A stretch of 64,000 nucleotides of DNA, taken from Conchocele bisecta. Lineage: Eukaryota; Mollusca; Bivalvia; Lucinida; Thyasiridae. Positions 48,801 through 55,990 of this stretch are shown here, one piece after another. The stretch lies in the NCBI GenBank assembly GCA_029237695.1, contig CM055265.1:110100773-110164772 (forward strand), written 5' to 3'. The position numbers and the translations under genes were made by a program. Numbering within the stretch: the first letter of the stretch is position 1; each line of letters begins with the position of its first letter. The notes under the pieces were generated by a model. That model was not told the DNA's origin. It saw nothing but the letters and a program-made list of their open reading frames with translations, and made no database searches.

Positions 48801-51800
48801 TTCCATAAATGAACACATTTTAAACTAAAACTGGATTGACACGAGTGAAAATGTGTTTCTTATATAATAATGTTGATTCCAATATGTATCTCTCGGTGTC
48901 CACTAATGTGCACGTGCACTTTTTGTTCCTTAACCCTTTCCCTTGTTTTGCGATATTTCGACTCATCCAAATCGAAAACATCTGAATAAAAGAACCAAAT
49001 GCTGGGTCAAATGATGGTTAAATTATCTGATAGAGTAGAAAACATTGTGGGAAAAGGAGAAATTGCTTGTTACAAGCAATTTCTCCTTTTCCCACACTGT
49101 TTTCAAAATACATCTTCTGCAGAGGCGTGAAAAGTCGTCTCTATCAGGGAAAGGATTAAGAGCACGGAAATATGTGAGAACAGGAAATACAATTATCAAC
49201 ATGAGCGACTGTACAACCGTTCAATATGCGAATTAAATGAAAGATCAAACAAACAGTTGCTTTTTAAATCACAGTCTATATTTCACAGTACAGTGAAACC
49301 TCTCTAAACCGGACACCAAGTAAACACATGTGATATTAGTTTTGATATGTTTCTTGGTCATTTTTCGCAGGTGATAATACCTGTTCATGATCGCATAGCA
49401 GACAACTACAAGTATGGCTCAGAATTGTCAAATTGTCAAATGACCGTAATACACTGGAACATATCTAAACCGGACATCCTGTGGACCTCCCAGGGTGTCC
49501 GGTTTAGAGAGGCTTCGCTGTACAACTTAAATGTGGCGATGACTGGAGAAATTAGGTTTATTGGTTTTGCGACCAGTGTAGATCCAGATCCGCACAATCT
49601 GTAGCCTATTTCATCAACATTGCAAAGTATACTTTACTAGCAAAGTATACTTTGAGGGAGTAATCATTAATTTTTCCTGAAATGCATTATTTCATATAGA
49701 ACTAACAAATGCATATATTTCAGGATTATAAGTATGCAGAATTATTATACTGAATTTATGACATTATCACAGCCAAATTGGCTGTGATAATGTAATAAAT
49801 TCAGTATAATAACAATTAATAAATTTATCATAAAATTGAAAATTTCTCCCTCAAAGTATACTTTGCTACTAAAGTATACTTTGCAATGTTGGTGAAATAG
49901 ACTACTGATCTGTAGCCTATTTATTTCATCAACATTGCAAAGTATACTGTACTAGCAAAGTATACTTTGAGGAGTAATCATTTATTTTCCTGAAATGCAT
50001 TATTTCATATAGAACTAACAAATGCATATATGTCATGATTAAAAGTATGCAGAATTATTATACTGAATTTATTACATTATCACAGCCATTAAATGGCTTT
50101 GATAATGTAATAAATTCAGTATAATAAAAATTAATAAATTTAAAAAAAAAAAAAAAATTTCTCCCTCAAAGTATACTTTGCTACTAAAGTATACTTTGCA
50201 ATGTTGATGAAATAGGCTACAGGCTCTGCACTGTTCGCTATTCCATCAATGAAACACACGTCCTGCTTTGCAATGTTGGTGAAATAGACTACTGATCTGT
50301 AGCCTATTTCATCAACATTGCAAAGTATACTTTACTAGCAAAGTATACTTTGAGGGAGTAATCATTTATTTTTCCTGAAATGCATTATTTCATATAGAAC
50401 TAACAAATGCATATATGTCATGATTAAAAGTATGCAGAATTATTATACTGAATTTATTACATTATCACAGCCATTAAATGGCTGTGATAATGTAATAAAT
50501 TCAGTATAATAAAAATTAATAAATTTTTAAAATAAATGAAAATTTCTCCCTCAAAGTATACTTTGCTACTAAAGTATACTTTGCAATGTTGATGAAATAG
50601 GCTACAGGCTCTGCACTGTTTGCTATTCCATCAATGAAACACACGTCCTGCTTCTAACAAGTAATCGATCGTTATCCGACTACAGGAGTGAGTTATTTGA
50701 CCAGGAGTTACACTGGTTACAAATCCCACAAGCCCCATTTCTCCAGGCACAGCCACATATAAGACACGCCATGTGATTTTGTACATTCGGGCATCTGCGT
50801 AATTTTATGAAATACGTTTACACAATTTATAATATGTTCCGTAAATGGCGTCAAAAGTTGACAAAAGTTGACATTTTATGAAAAATATTGTAAATAAAAC
50901 ACAAAAACAATAAAACTCAAAGGAAACAACTAGGAAAACGCTGACACAGGATTATGCTACAAAGTGCACATTAGTTCACGACGTCATGGACGAGTGTACT
51001 ATGAAACAGTGAACTATATAACCATTATTCTTATTTTACCTACAGTGTCGGCGTATCAATTATAAGGCGTTAATTCAAATATCCACGAAATGTTTTCTTG
51101 TGCGTGACAGGTATCCATCTGAACTGCATCGAAGCAAGTCGTGACACGTTCACAGAAGCGTTTGAAAATATCAACAAGATTAATGACGTCATCCATGCCA
51201 TCTCCGCCATGACGGACAAGCTGACGGTCGCTGCGTTACAGGGAAACGCCGGTGCTGGTGGCGCGATTCTGGCGGCCGCATGTGACGTAGTTGTTGCGCA
51301 CCCGGTACATATGGCATCACTATATTTTCGCAGTAAATCGTGTATTCACTTTTAAATGCAATATGTACACTCATATATTTTATATACACATGATACATAT
51401 ATATTGACATTGTATGCTGTATATGATGTATTGGAAAGCAGTATTTTAGAGATATATATAGAGTGAGTAAATCATTGTTAACCCTTTCAACACCAAGTAA
51501 CTTAATAGGATGTTCCATGCCAATGTTTCACGCTATTTCATTAATTTGGTTCATTCAAATTATCCCATTCTTCTAAAAGGGTAATCTGTACGACGTTTAA
51601 AATTATTAACAAACAGTGGAGATCCTGATGAGACGGCTCGTTACGAGCCGGCTCATCTGGATCTGCACTGTTTGCAAACATTGTCTCTATAGAGGTCTGT
51701 GGTGTAGAAAGGGTTAATGCGTTAGTGCTCATGCTTTAACACTCAAACTGTCGGATTTCGAGTTAGAATAGGTAGAACATATTCATGAAATAATATAGAC

Positions 51801-54430
51801 ACAAGTGTATTATACATATACACGATTACTCGAATCTCTGATGTTCTAAATAATGAAGTTTGATTTGCCGAGCTTGAGATGCTCAATCTCGGCCAATCAA
51901 ACTGGCTGATTTTGAGTACGAATTTGAAGAACAGGTTTAAAAAGTAAATTTCATAAACGCTGGCCCAGGTCGTCTGACTATATCACATTTAAGCATGTAG
52001 TCGAATCCTTGATGTTTGAAATCAGGATAGTTGATAGTCGAATATGAGGTGTGAAAAATAACTGCAAAAGACTCACATATCGTCGGTTATTTTGTCAGAT
52101 ATGTCCTACGATGTATAAGGAATATGTGATTTAATGCTGAACACGCTGATAATTCCAGCACAAAATATGTACACAATTCCCTAGCATTTGATTGGCCAAT
52201 GTAAACAAATGGCTGCCGTCTGTCAAAATAAACAAATTTTCTTGATGAATTTATTTCAAATGCTGGAATTAATATAAGGAATAAATGGCCTTTTTGTGGA
52301 ATTTATCGGGGATATAAACTTGGAAAAGTCGCGGGAATACTGGACGAGGCCTTCCGGCCTTCGTCCAGTATTCCAGCGACTTTTCCAAGTTTATACCCCG
52401 ATAAATTCCTCATAAAGGCCATTCATTCCTATAATAATTCTTCTTTATGAACACACGGGATGATCAGGATCTACACTAACCATATATGCTGTCAGGTATA
52501 TAGTCATATGGTAATAAAAACAAATATATATTCAACTGGCGGCCCAAATGTTAGTATGTACCGTAAATACCGTATTATCCCGTCAACACAGTGCGTATGG
52601 CCGTGAAACACGGTGCCGTGAAACATGTTTGATATCCTGTCAATACGACATAATCACTGCGTATGAATATGTGCGGTGACTGGGGTTATTTTTTTGCATT
52701 TAAAAGCCATGTGTAGGTGATGTTAACGGGATAAATAGAATAGTAGGTTAGTGCCGTGAATGGGGAAAATATCTGGCGCGGCACGGAAACGGGATGTGCT
52801 CGGCATAGCCTCGCCCATCCCGTTTCCTAAGCCTTGCCATATATTTTTTCCCATTCACGGCACTAACCTACTATTCTCCATCTATTTTCCTTATTTCTGA
52901 ACCAAAGTATATGTTGTGACCACTCATTTCAACCGTCTCGGCGAGACGGTTCAAATGGTGGTCACGACATATACTTCTGATGAGAAATAAAGAAATGATT
53001 GAGCCTTGCCATATATTTTTTCCCATTCACGGCACTAACCTACTATTCTCTATTTGAATGTCTATGCAGGGTGTGTTCCTAACGCCAACATACAAAGCCA
53101 TGAATTTATTTGGATCTGAATATTGGACATACTTCTTGCCGCGGAGGGTTGGCAAGGCGACGGCAGAAAAGCTAACAAGGAGCACAGACACGATATCCGC
53201 GGAACACGCTAAACAGATCGGACTGGTGGACAGTGTTGTTGGAACGTATGTAATTTCGTTTCCGTTATCATATAATTATGGAAATAACTCTGATCAAATA
53301 TGGTTCACAAAACTGAAGCACAACATCCGACCGCTGGTGGCAAATATAATGTCCCTAATAATATAATAATATATGTTATATAATTATGTAATTAACTTAC
53401 AATTTTAGCTATTCAAGTAAAGCCTGGTGAATACTTTTCTAGCAAAGTATACTTTGAGGGAGTAATCATTTATTTTTCCTGAAATGCATTATTTCACATA
53501 AAACTAACAACTGCATATATTTGATGATTACAAGTATGCAGAATTATTATACTGAATTTATTACATTACATGTATAACAGCCATGTTTGCTGTGATAATG
53601 TAATCAATTCAGCATAATAAAAATAAATAATGTTATCCTTAAATTAAAAATTTCTCCCTCAAAGTATACTTTGCTAGAAAAGTATACTTTGCAATGTTGG
53701 TGAAATATGCTACTGGTCCAGAGATGACTGATAATCGTTTCGCGAAGTGATATAAGAGTTGGCGCTGGTAGTTAATAATATAAACACATTTTCTTCCTGT
53801 ACACATACAGCGTATAGTGATTCAATTCAAATCCATCATACAATTGACAGTATGGTACATACTTATCATTGTACTATCATATCGATGGTCTAGTAACATA
53901 AGGTCGTAAGTGCTATGCTTTAGCATAGCTCTTACGACCTTATGTTACTAGACCATCGATATTTATTTGTACATTTCGCATTTCCTATAACCATTTCGTC
54001 AACTTTAGATGCCATTTACAGAAACCATGAGTTTCTTTAAAAGAAAATCATAAAAATAGCACATCTTCTTAGGTACAAAGTCACATGGCTTGATTCAAAT
54101 GTGTTTGACTATATTTTACTCATCGCATGAATGGTCCTTCCATGGTTTCGTCCTCATTGTATTTGTACTCTTTCCAGGAGCAAAGCGGCCTTCCAACAGG
54201 TAGTTCCTGCAGTTGTAATGGACCTTCTCGACAATGGCAAGGCGGCCGAATGCATCAAGCAAAAGACGACGGAGCGCGATGCCGATTGGTTCAGAACGCT
54301 GCAGAGACACCGGGATACTGAATTGACACATATGAGAGCTAATTTTACATCAGATGCGTTCCGCATGGCGATGAAGCGATTTGTGTATAAACTGGACGAT
54401 GATGAGGCGATAACATCGGTATCTTCCTAA
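30773..54430 (+). CDS. hypX: HypX/HoxX-like formyltransferase-crotonase fusion gene, seven exons
   Basis: Join 30773-30895, 39525-39690, 41631-42161, 42775-43045, 51111-51304, 53070-53245 and 54178-54430. All six introns are GT-AG and their phases (0,1,0,1,0,2) are consistent across every junction. The product is about 570 residues, typical for bacterial HypX. Residues about 18-273 form the N10-formyl-THF formyltransferase half (VVHPGIAGDRG 90-100, MDGGAI 126-131). Residues about 290-490 form the crotonase-like half (FDFYNGAM 321-328, LMGG 354-357, NAGAGG 409-414, GSEYWTYFLPRRVG 443-456), and a helical tail contains RHRDTELTHMRANF. Bacterial HypX moves formyl from N10-formyl-THF to CoA and releases CO for the [NiFe]-hydrogenase active site; the role in an animal is unknown. 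The family call is strong. Exon 3 contains a frame break, so this copy may be a pseudogene, a variant allele or an assembly error. Confidence 0.88.
30980..31057. repeat. hairpin (TAGATATTGGCGAAAGCGTCG arms)
   Basis: TAGATATTGGCGAAAGCGTC pairs with GACGCTTTCGCCAATATCTA around 'gcaatatgcgattagcatattgc'. It lies 90 bp into intron 1. Confidence 0.8.
31268..31325. repeat. hairpin (GTTCACATATTGAATTTTTAA arms)
   Basis: GTTCACATATTGAATTTTTA pairs with TAAAAATTCAATATGTGAAC around 'ataaactaattta', in intron 1. Confidence 0.8.
31577..31649. mobile_element. pogo/Tigger-like MITE, about 70 bp
   Basis: TACAGTAAAACCTCTCTAAA, then CCGGACACCCTGGGAGG, mirrored by GGGTGTCCGGCTTAGAGAGG and TTTCACTGTA. CAGTG-type ends with a TA on each side and the CTCT-TAAACCGGAC motif match the pogo/Tigger branch of Tc1/mariner (family knowledge). 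Other copies: 31765-31793 (end), 39694-39754, 40313-40374, 40976-41004 (end), 49289-49316 (end), 49450-49522, 57580-57650 and 57720-57791. Confidence 0.8.
32072..32703. mobile_element. TTAA-type MITE copies (one partial, one nearly full)
   Basis: A 5' end at 32072 (GAAGGTACATGCCCACTC) is soon lost. A second start at 32243 (AAAGGTATATGCCCACTC) runs through the standard interior to GGGCATGCACCTTTAA near 32703. Confidence 0.7.
32737..33003. mobile_element. hairpin MITE plus TATCCCGTCAACAC MITE pair
   Basis: The AGTAGGTTAGTGCCGTGAAT palindrome (about 32742-32880) abuts a TTTATCCCGTCAACAC element (about 32882-33003). This is the arrangement at 2842-3113 in opposite orientation. Confidence 0.75.
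33190..34110. repeat. inverted pair with nested hairpins in intron 1
   Basis: 33190-33400 and 33850-34110 are inverted copies. Each centres on a palindrome of the type 'gcgaagaatcgatttccgtg' / 'cacggaaatcgattcttcgc', flanked by 'tgcatttggtggtccaggga' and 'catatttcatcaaaatccgt'. The space between has its own hairpin 'atttaatattatcgaagacaatcttcgataatattaaat' (in parts, 33641-33680). Confidence 0.7.
35050..35340. mobile_element. repeat family H copy
   Basis: 'ggaatgaatggcctttttgtgg', 'gtcgtgggaatactggacgaag', then 'cgcctcacggttacggaaagtag' and 'caatcaaatgttagggaattgtg'. Related to 11668-11950. Confidence 0.65.
35385..35450 (+). mobile_element. possible tRNA-derived SINE fragment
   Basis: 'agatcagatggtagagcgctcgg' resembles the D-arm and A-box region of a tRNA. 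No matching B-box or acceptor stem follows, so it is at most a relic. Confidence 0.35.
35534..35617. mobile_element. perfect-palindrome MITE, about 84 bp
   Basis: ATATCGATGGTCTAGTAACA pairs with TGTTACTAGACCATCGATAT, and 'taaggtcgtaagtgctatgc' is likewise mirrored. A second copy is at 53879-53962. Confidence 0.85.
35664..35880. mobile_element. MITE with TTAACCCTTAGACCG termini
   Basis: TTAACCCTTAGACCGCTACT at the left, AGCGGTCTAAGGGTTAA at the right, with 'gacaattgttgtcagta..'-type inner pairs and a centre 'gaaatgatttc'. Confidence 0.75.
36130..36190. repeat. short hairpin (TTGTTTACACGAATA arms)
   Basis: TTGTTTACACGAATA pairs with TATTCGTGTAAACAA around 'cacatctcggccaggtccgagagtgc'. Confidence 0.65.
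36340..36475. repeat. hairpin with a duplicated inner arm
   Basis: 'ttttacgtttacaaatatgacatttta' is mirrored by 'aaatgtcatatttgtaaacgtaaaa'. The inner 'ttgtggttttcaatcgcctgaaa' arm pairs with two successive copies of 'caggcgattgaaaaccacaataaaatg'. Confidence 0.75.
36740..37214. mobile_element. fold-back element family E (AGAGCTAGC array)
   Basis: TGGAACGCCAAATCTACATT at the left is mirrored by 'taaactcaaataatt'-side GTAGATTTGGCGTTCC near 37190-37213. Inside is an array of palindromic words around GCTAGCTCTAAATAATTAGAGCTAGC. A TTAA-type MITE portion (about 36913-37180) is inserted in the array. Confidence 0.7.
37213..37455. mobile_element. hairpin MITE with GGGGCCCGTTTCACTAAA termini
   Basis: GGGGCCCGTTTCACTAAAC to GTTTAGTGAAACGGGCCCC with apex 'gctgcatatgcagc'. 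It sits exactly between two outward-facing family E termini (GGCGTTCC and TGGAACGCC). Confidence 0.85.
37456..37592. mobile_element. fold-back family E, second partial copy
   Basis: TGGAACGCCAAATTTTCATAA then 'ctctaaataattagagctggg' and 'taattagaactagcatt' repeats, ending 'cgagtttatacagatttgg'. Confidence 0.6.
37813..38352. mobile_element. MITE with TTAAAGGCCCTGAACGGCTC termini
   Basis: TTAAAGGCCCTGAACGGCTC at the left is mirrored by GAGCCGTATAGGGGCTTTAA at the right, about 540 bp. The terminal TTAA again suggests TTAA-targeted insertion. The GC-rich middle has 'gaattcatcggccgc' in direct repeat. Confidence 0.7.
39016..39484. mobile_element. fold-back family A in intron 1, ends 40 bp before exon 2
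   Basis: Left end 'tgcggagacccgcaggggtcatggatttttttt', right end 'gcggggctccgta'. Arms are about 20 units of ACAATTCGTTCCC(A/T)CGAATTA and its complement meeting near 39325. Confidence 0.85.
39525..39690 (+). CDS. hypX: HypX-like exon 2
   Basis: Residues 42-96 plus the first base of G97. Acceptor 'cttcccgttgcag', donor GTACGG. SFSPDVIVCPYLTAKIP is the second strand and PCLVVHPGIA carries His92, the position of the catalytic His of formyltransferases (family knowledge). A fold-back element ends 40 bp upstream, and a pogo-like MITE begins 3 bp after the donor GT. Confidence 0.85.
39694..39754. mobile_element. pogo-like MITE abutting the exon 2 splice donor
   Basis: CGGTGGGACCTCACCAAACC, GGACACCCT, then the mirror AGGGTGTCCGATTTGGTGA, TGTCCCACTG. 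The TA at 39692-39693 is the left target duplication; its T is also the T of the intron's GT. Confidence 0.8.
39820..40124. mobile_element. fold-back family A in intron 2
   Basis: Arms of ACAATTCGTTCCC units meet near 40030, and the right end is 'ctacgtcccctgtggggctccgta'. The left terminus is degraded. Confidence 0.75.
40313..40374. mobile_element. pogo-like MITE, diverged
   Basis: TACAGTGGAACCTCTCTAAAC on the left, GTCCGTTTAGAGGTG..TTTCTCTATA on the right. Confidence 0.65.
40380..40561. mobile_element. long hairpin (CTCCAGTTAAGGTGCGTAATTT arms)
   Basis: CTCCAGTTAAGGTGCGTAAT pairs with ATTACGCACCTTAACTGGAG. The apex is AATCGTCTCATTGAGACGATT, with about 80-bp arms and one small interruption. 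Confidence 0.85.
40668..40955. mobile_element. repeat family H copy
   Basis: Same order of motifs as 35050-35340, from 'ggaatgaatggcc' to 'caatcaaatgttagggaattgtg', followed by a pogo-like MITE end at 40976-41004. Confidence 0.7.
41116..41592. mobile_element. fold-back element family D (CTCCTAATTAGGAG array), ends 38 bp before exon 3
   Basis: TATGGAAGCGTCCTGGTGCC, AATGC at the left is mirrored by GCATTGGCACCAGGACGCTTCCATA at the right. The core is about 20 copies of a 20-bp unit built on the palindrome CTCCTAATTAGGAG, with an (AT)n tract at 41297-41360. 'ccatcgtat' flanks both sides and is a possible target duplication. Confidence 0.85.
41631..42161 (+). CDS. hypX: HypX-like exon 3, with internal frame break
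   Basis: Opens phase 1 after 'ttttcattcag'. The first frame gives GDRGASSIDWAI and ELWGVTVLAANDVMDGGAI, then meets TAA at 41735. From 41736 a frame shifted by one base resumes at KTSMYVGEITDAAADCVIDS and runs cleanly through RHSDRTIDWRMPASEIL and HKNGAILMKAG to GVWIGQLKL, ending at a GTAAGT donor. Bacterial HypX has roughly a dozen more residues (the W-A-x-x-x-F-P segment) exactly at the break. A deletion of 3n-1 bp at ATCT/AAA would explain both. The rest of the exon is free of other lesions. Confidence 0.8.
42286..42750. mobile_element. diverged copy of the promoter-proximal MITE, intron 3
   Basis: 'taatgcaaacgcccattcgacgtattgcg', 'gcgacaacatgacgtaaaaca' and 'aacgccatatttggttattta' match the 30217-30729 element. 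The inner hairpin 'acatttggtccgttt' / 'aaacagaccaaatgt' closes it. Confidence 0.6.
42775..43045 (+). CDS. hypX: HypX-like exon 4 (start of crotonase half)
   Basis: Residues 274-363 plus one base of G364. Acceptor 'gaattcag', donor GTACGT. It contains the inter-domain linker (DPAVKLPAAP) and the HypX-specific start of the crotonase fold: CDFDDIRVVQHGRVCYVHFD, FYNGAM, then ADVVVLMGGERFFSTG, which corresponds to the first oxyanion-hole loop of crotonases. Confidence 0.87.
43150..43540. mobile_element. repeat family H copy, intron 4
   Basis: 'ggaatgaatggcctttttgtgg', 'gaggccttccggccgccagt', then 'cgcctgacggttacggaaagtag' and 'caatcaaatgttagggaat'. Confidence 0.65.
44334..44844. mobile_element. 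TTAA-type MITE, complete 511-bp copy
   Basis: TTAAAGGTACATGCCCACTC to GGGCATGTACCTTTAA. Interior landmarks are 'ttccaca(c)agtt', 'gacgcgcggtggtatcagg', 'cacggttatcggccctgatatcagtgtgg' and 'ctcagatgatgtctc'. Other copies or parts: 1524, 3193, 3411, 24965, 32243, 36913, 57197 (duplicated 5' part) and 62570-62800. Confidence 0.85.
45035..45285. mobile_element. MITE with TTAACCCTTTGAACCCGAAAG end
   Basis: Same family as 19927-20176; it has the 'gtagatccagatgagccgt' / 'ctcaccagcatctgcac' hairpin. Confidence 0.7.
45651..45976. mobile_element. inverted-repeat MITE (AGAGCCGACTATTGTTCATCG arms)
   Basis: AGAGCCGACTATTGTTCATC appears directly at 45661 and 45836 and inverted at 45940-45965 (ATGAACAATAGTCGGCTCT), with 'ccccggcttaat' inner arms. 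The left copy is part of a partial duplication of the arm. Confidence 0.75.
45980..47570. other. intron 4 sequence, no gene recognised
   Basis: Minus-strand 46373-46570 has a compositionally protein-like stretch (GQYRNTYTGYPAAPSLFYIG) but no known domain or splice borders. The rest is unassigned. Confidence 0.35.
47577..48027. mobile_element. fold-back family A in intron 4
   Basis: TACGGAGCCCCACAGTGG to CTGCGGGGTTCCGTA, with arms of about 12 and 6 ACAATTCGTTCCC units meeting near 47870. Confidence 0.85.
48110..48400. mobile_element. fold-back family B, right-truncated
   Basis: CTACGGAAGCCCATTAGGGCC then about 12 units of AAGATCTTTTCTTGAATTTTC. It turns over at about 48366 and is cut short by a piece of the TTAACCCTTAGACCG MITE. 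Confidence 0.8.
49035..49110. repeat. hairpin (TGTGGGAAAAGGAGAAATTGC arms)
   Basis: GTGGGAAAAGGAGAAATTGC pairs with GCAATTTCTCCTTTTCCCAC around 'ttgttaca'. Confidence 0.8.
49450..49522. mobile_element. pogo-like MITE
   Basis: TACACTGGAACATATCTAAAC to GTTTAGAGAGGCTTCGCTGTA. A lone end of the same family is at 49289-49316. Confidence 0.7.
49601..49907. mobile_element. hairpin MITE family P, first of three in a row
   Basis: GTAGCCTATTTCATCAACATT to 'ggtgaaatagactactga'. Confidence 0.85.
49880..50653. repeat. 387-bp tandem duplication containing family P hairpins
   Basis: The block from 'tttgcaatgttggtgaaatagactactgatctg' through one family P hairpin to 'gaaacacacgtcctgct' occurs at 49880-50266 and again at 50267-50653, nearly identical. 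The hairpins themselves are at 49911-50220 and 50298-50605. Confidence 0.85.
51111..51304 (+). CDS. hypX: HypX-like exon 5 (oxyanion-hole region)
   Basis: Residues 365-428, acceptor 'gtgcgtgacag', donor GTACAT. GIHLNCIEA continues the strand broken by intron 4. INDVIHAI is a helix and LTVAALQGNAGAGGAILAAA is the classic second oxyanion-hole/CoA-binding helix start (NAGAGG). Intron 4 before it is 8.06 kb and holds three family P hairpin MITEs. Confidence 0.88.
51478..51717. mobile_element. MITE with TTAACCCTTTCAACACCAAG end
   Basis: Contains the hairpin 'agatcctgatgagacggctcg' / 'cgagccggctcatctggatct' and ends 'gaaagggttaa'. Confidence 0.7.
52140..52440. mobile_element. family H arm forming a long hairpin
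   Basis: From about 52280, 'aatggcctttttgtggaatttatcggggatataaacttgg' is mirrored at 52380-52430 ('ccaagtttataccccgataaattcctcataaaggccatt') around 'gaggccttccggccttcgtc'. Confidence 0.75.
52573..53053. mobile_element. TATCCCGTCAACAC MITE plus hairpin MITE, followed by a half hairpin
   Basis: TTATCCCGTCAACACAGTGC (52573) to GTTAACGGGATAAA (52735), the AGTAGGTTAGTGCCG palindrome (52742-52880), a short 'gaccactcattt'-type hairpin (52917-52970), then a lone right arm of the palindrome (53003-53053) just upstream of exon 6. Confidence 0.75.
53070..53245 (+). CDS. hypX: HypX-like exon 6 (GSEYWTYFLPRRVG)
   Basis: Residues 429-486 plus two bases of T487. Acceptor 'gtctatgcag', donor GTATGT. GVFLTPTYKAMNLFGSEYWT and YFLPRRVG form the most diagnostic HypX block, distinguishing it from ordinary enoyl-CoA hydratases. 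It is followed by AEHAKQIGLVDSVVG. A half copy of the AGTAGGTTAGTGCCG hairpin MITE ends about 15 bp before the acceptor. Confidence 0.9.
53430..53712. mobile_element. hairpin MITE family P, intron 6
   Basis: Its left edge is slightly truncated (starts at 'acttttctagcaaagtatac'). The apex is diverged ('cattacatgtataacagccatgtttgctgtg'). Confidence 0.75.
53879..53962. mobile_element. perfect-palindrome MITE, second copy
   Basis: ATATCGATGGTCTAGTAACA to TGTTACTAGACCATCGATAT; nearly identical to 35534-35617. Confidence 0.85.
54178..54430 (+). CDS. hypX: HypX-like exon 7 and stop
   Basis: Phase 2 acceptor 'tactctttccag'. Residues 488-570 end in DDDEAITSVSS with TAA at 54428-54430. This is the helical C-terminal tail (AVVMDLLDNGKAAECIKQK, DWFRTLQRHRDTELTHMR, AMKRFVYKL). 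A family A fold-back element begins 29 bp after the stop. A variant polyadenylation hexamer ATTAAA sits inside it at about 54747; no AATAAA is nearer than about 55525. Confidence 0.85.
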
Positions 54431-54459
54431 ATTCTTAAGACAGTACAGTGTGTGTATTC

Positions 54460-54769
54460 TATGGAGCCCCGCAGTGGGTGTAGAATTCTTGTTTGTATTA
54501 ATTCGTTCCCACGAAATAACAATTCGTTCCCACGAAATAACAATCGTTCCCTCAATTTAACCTACGCAATAACAATTGTTATATCGTGGGAACGAATTGT
54601 TAATTCAAGGGAACGAATTGTTAAATTGAGGGAACGAATTGTCATTTCGAGGGAACGAATTGTTATATCGTTGAAATTAATTGTTCATTCGAGGGAACGA
54701 ATGGTTAAATTGAGGGAACGAATTGTTATTTCGTGGGAATGAATTAATTAAAAAAAATCCATGTCCGTA
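54460..54769. mobile_element. fold-back family A just after the HypX-like stop codon
   Basis: TATGGAGCCCCGCAGTGG to 'tccatgtccgta', with a short left arm and long right arm of ACAATTCGTTCCC units. If the gene is transcribed, its 3' UTR must run into this element. Confidence 0.8.
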
Positions 54770-54774
54770 GTATT

Positions 54775-55840
54775 CTGTCGGTCATTTGCTATAAGATATA
54801 CTACTGTCTGTTTCTCGAAAGTTGCCCAAATTTTACGGCCATATAAACAATGCAAAAACATTATTTTTTTCGATAATATTAAATTTCATCAACATTTAAG
54901 AATGAGCCTTCTTTTTATTTCATGAAAATTGGTCAAATATTGATTTTATTACGAATCAAAGTACTGAAAGTACTGACTGGCGGGAGACAAGTAGCCACTT
55001 GTGAATTTGCATACTCAGAAAGTCCTTGTTGAAATATATTCGATGTTGATTATTGGATGTACAATCTGCAAATTTGGAGAATTTGATCAGTTACTGGTGT
55101 TTGTAAAATACAGCCTGCTCTAAACACAAATAGGTTGATGAAGCAAAGGTGCTTTATGTCCGACTAATAAACCGTTTTACGAGGTATATTGCAGACGTAG
55201 TATGTGAAATCTTTTCAAAATTATGACTGGGCGTAGGCCTACATACGTGTATGCTGCATGAACGGCAAAATGTTTTCATGAATTTTGTTTCGCTCACCCA
55301 GAGGGTAATTTTTCGAAAATCGCCCGTAAACCACAATATGAAAAAGAAATGGCCTTCGACATCGCATTGCGACTGCGTGGTACACGATACGGGGGGCGTC
55401 TCAATAACAGCAATTTGTTCTCTTCAAAAGTAAAGTTGGGCTTGCCAACTATTTTACACATAATGTTGAGCATTGCCGTTGCTATTAATAACTTGCTTTC
55501 AGTTCACTCGCTTTCACTGACTTTAAATAAATGTCACCTGACTGTTGGTGACTGTTGTTAATTGCGAACGCAAATAGACATATGAAGCTTCACTGCACTA
55601 TTGTAATAGTATATAGTAATATAGTAGAGTAATGTGTATATATGGTATGTGTTCTATGGTTTGCAAAGTAAAACTGACACGCTGTGCCAATTTCTCTGTA
55701 TGAGGCTATTTAAAATGGTCATTCTGATATATTTTACAGTTTGGTACATAATATAATTGATAGGAGTCTGTCTATGAATGATTGACTACATTATATCATA
55801 TGTTCAACTTCGCATTGCCAGTTCTTTGTTAAAAGCCAGG
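54775..55840. other. no gene recognised
   Basis: 54860-54960 repeats the 'aatttcatcaacatttaagaatgagcctt' element seen at 33.7 and 34.4 kb. The rest is unassigned. Confidence 0.4.
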
Positions 55841-55846
55841 GCCCGG

Positions 55847-55990
55847 TTGTTCAAAACATCAGTTAGCTTAACGGACTGTTAAATCCTTAACTGAATGGCT
55901 AAAATCTCTGTTAAAACAGAGATTTTAACCATTCAGTTAAGGATTTAACAGTCCGTTAAGCTAACGGATGTTTTGAGCAACCGGGCCCTG
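55847..55990. mobile_element. near-perfect palindrome MITE with CAGGGCCCGGTTG termini
   Basis: CAGGGCCCGGTTGTTCAAAAC pairs with GTTTTGAGCAACCGGGCCCTG. The apex is AAAATCTCTGTTAAAACAGAGATTTT, 144 bp in all with only a couple of mismatches. The termini resemble hAT MITEs. Confidence 0.85.

Noticed and set aside
42775..53245. Bacterial contamination as the source of the HypX-like sequence
   Set aside because: The coding sequence is split by six GT-AG introns holding the same MITE families found across the rest of the window.
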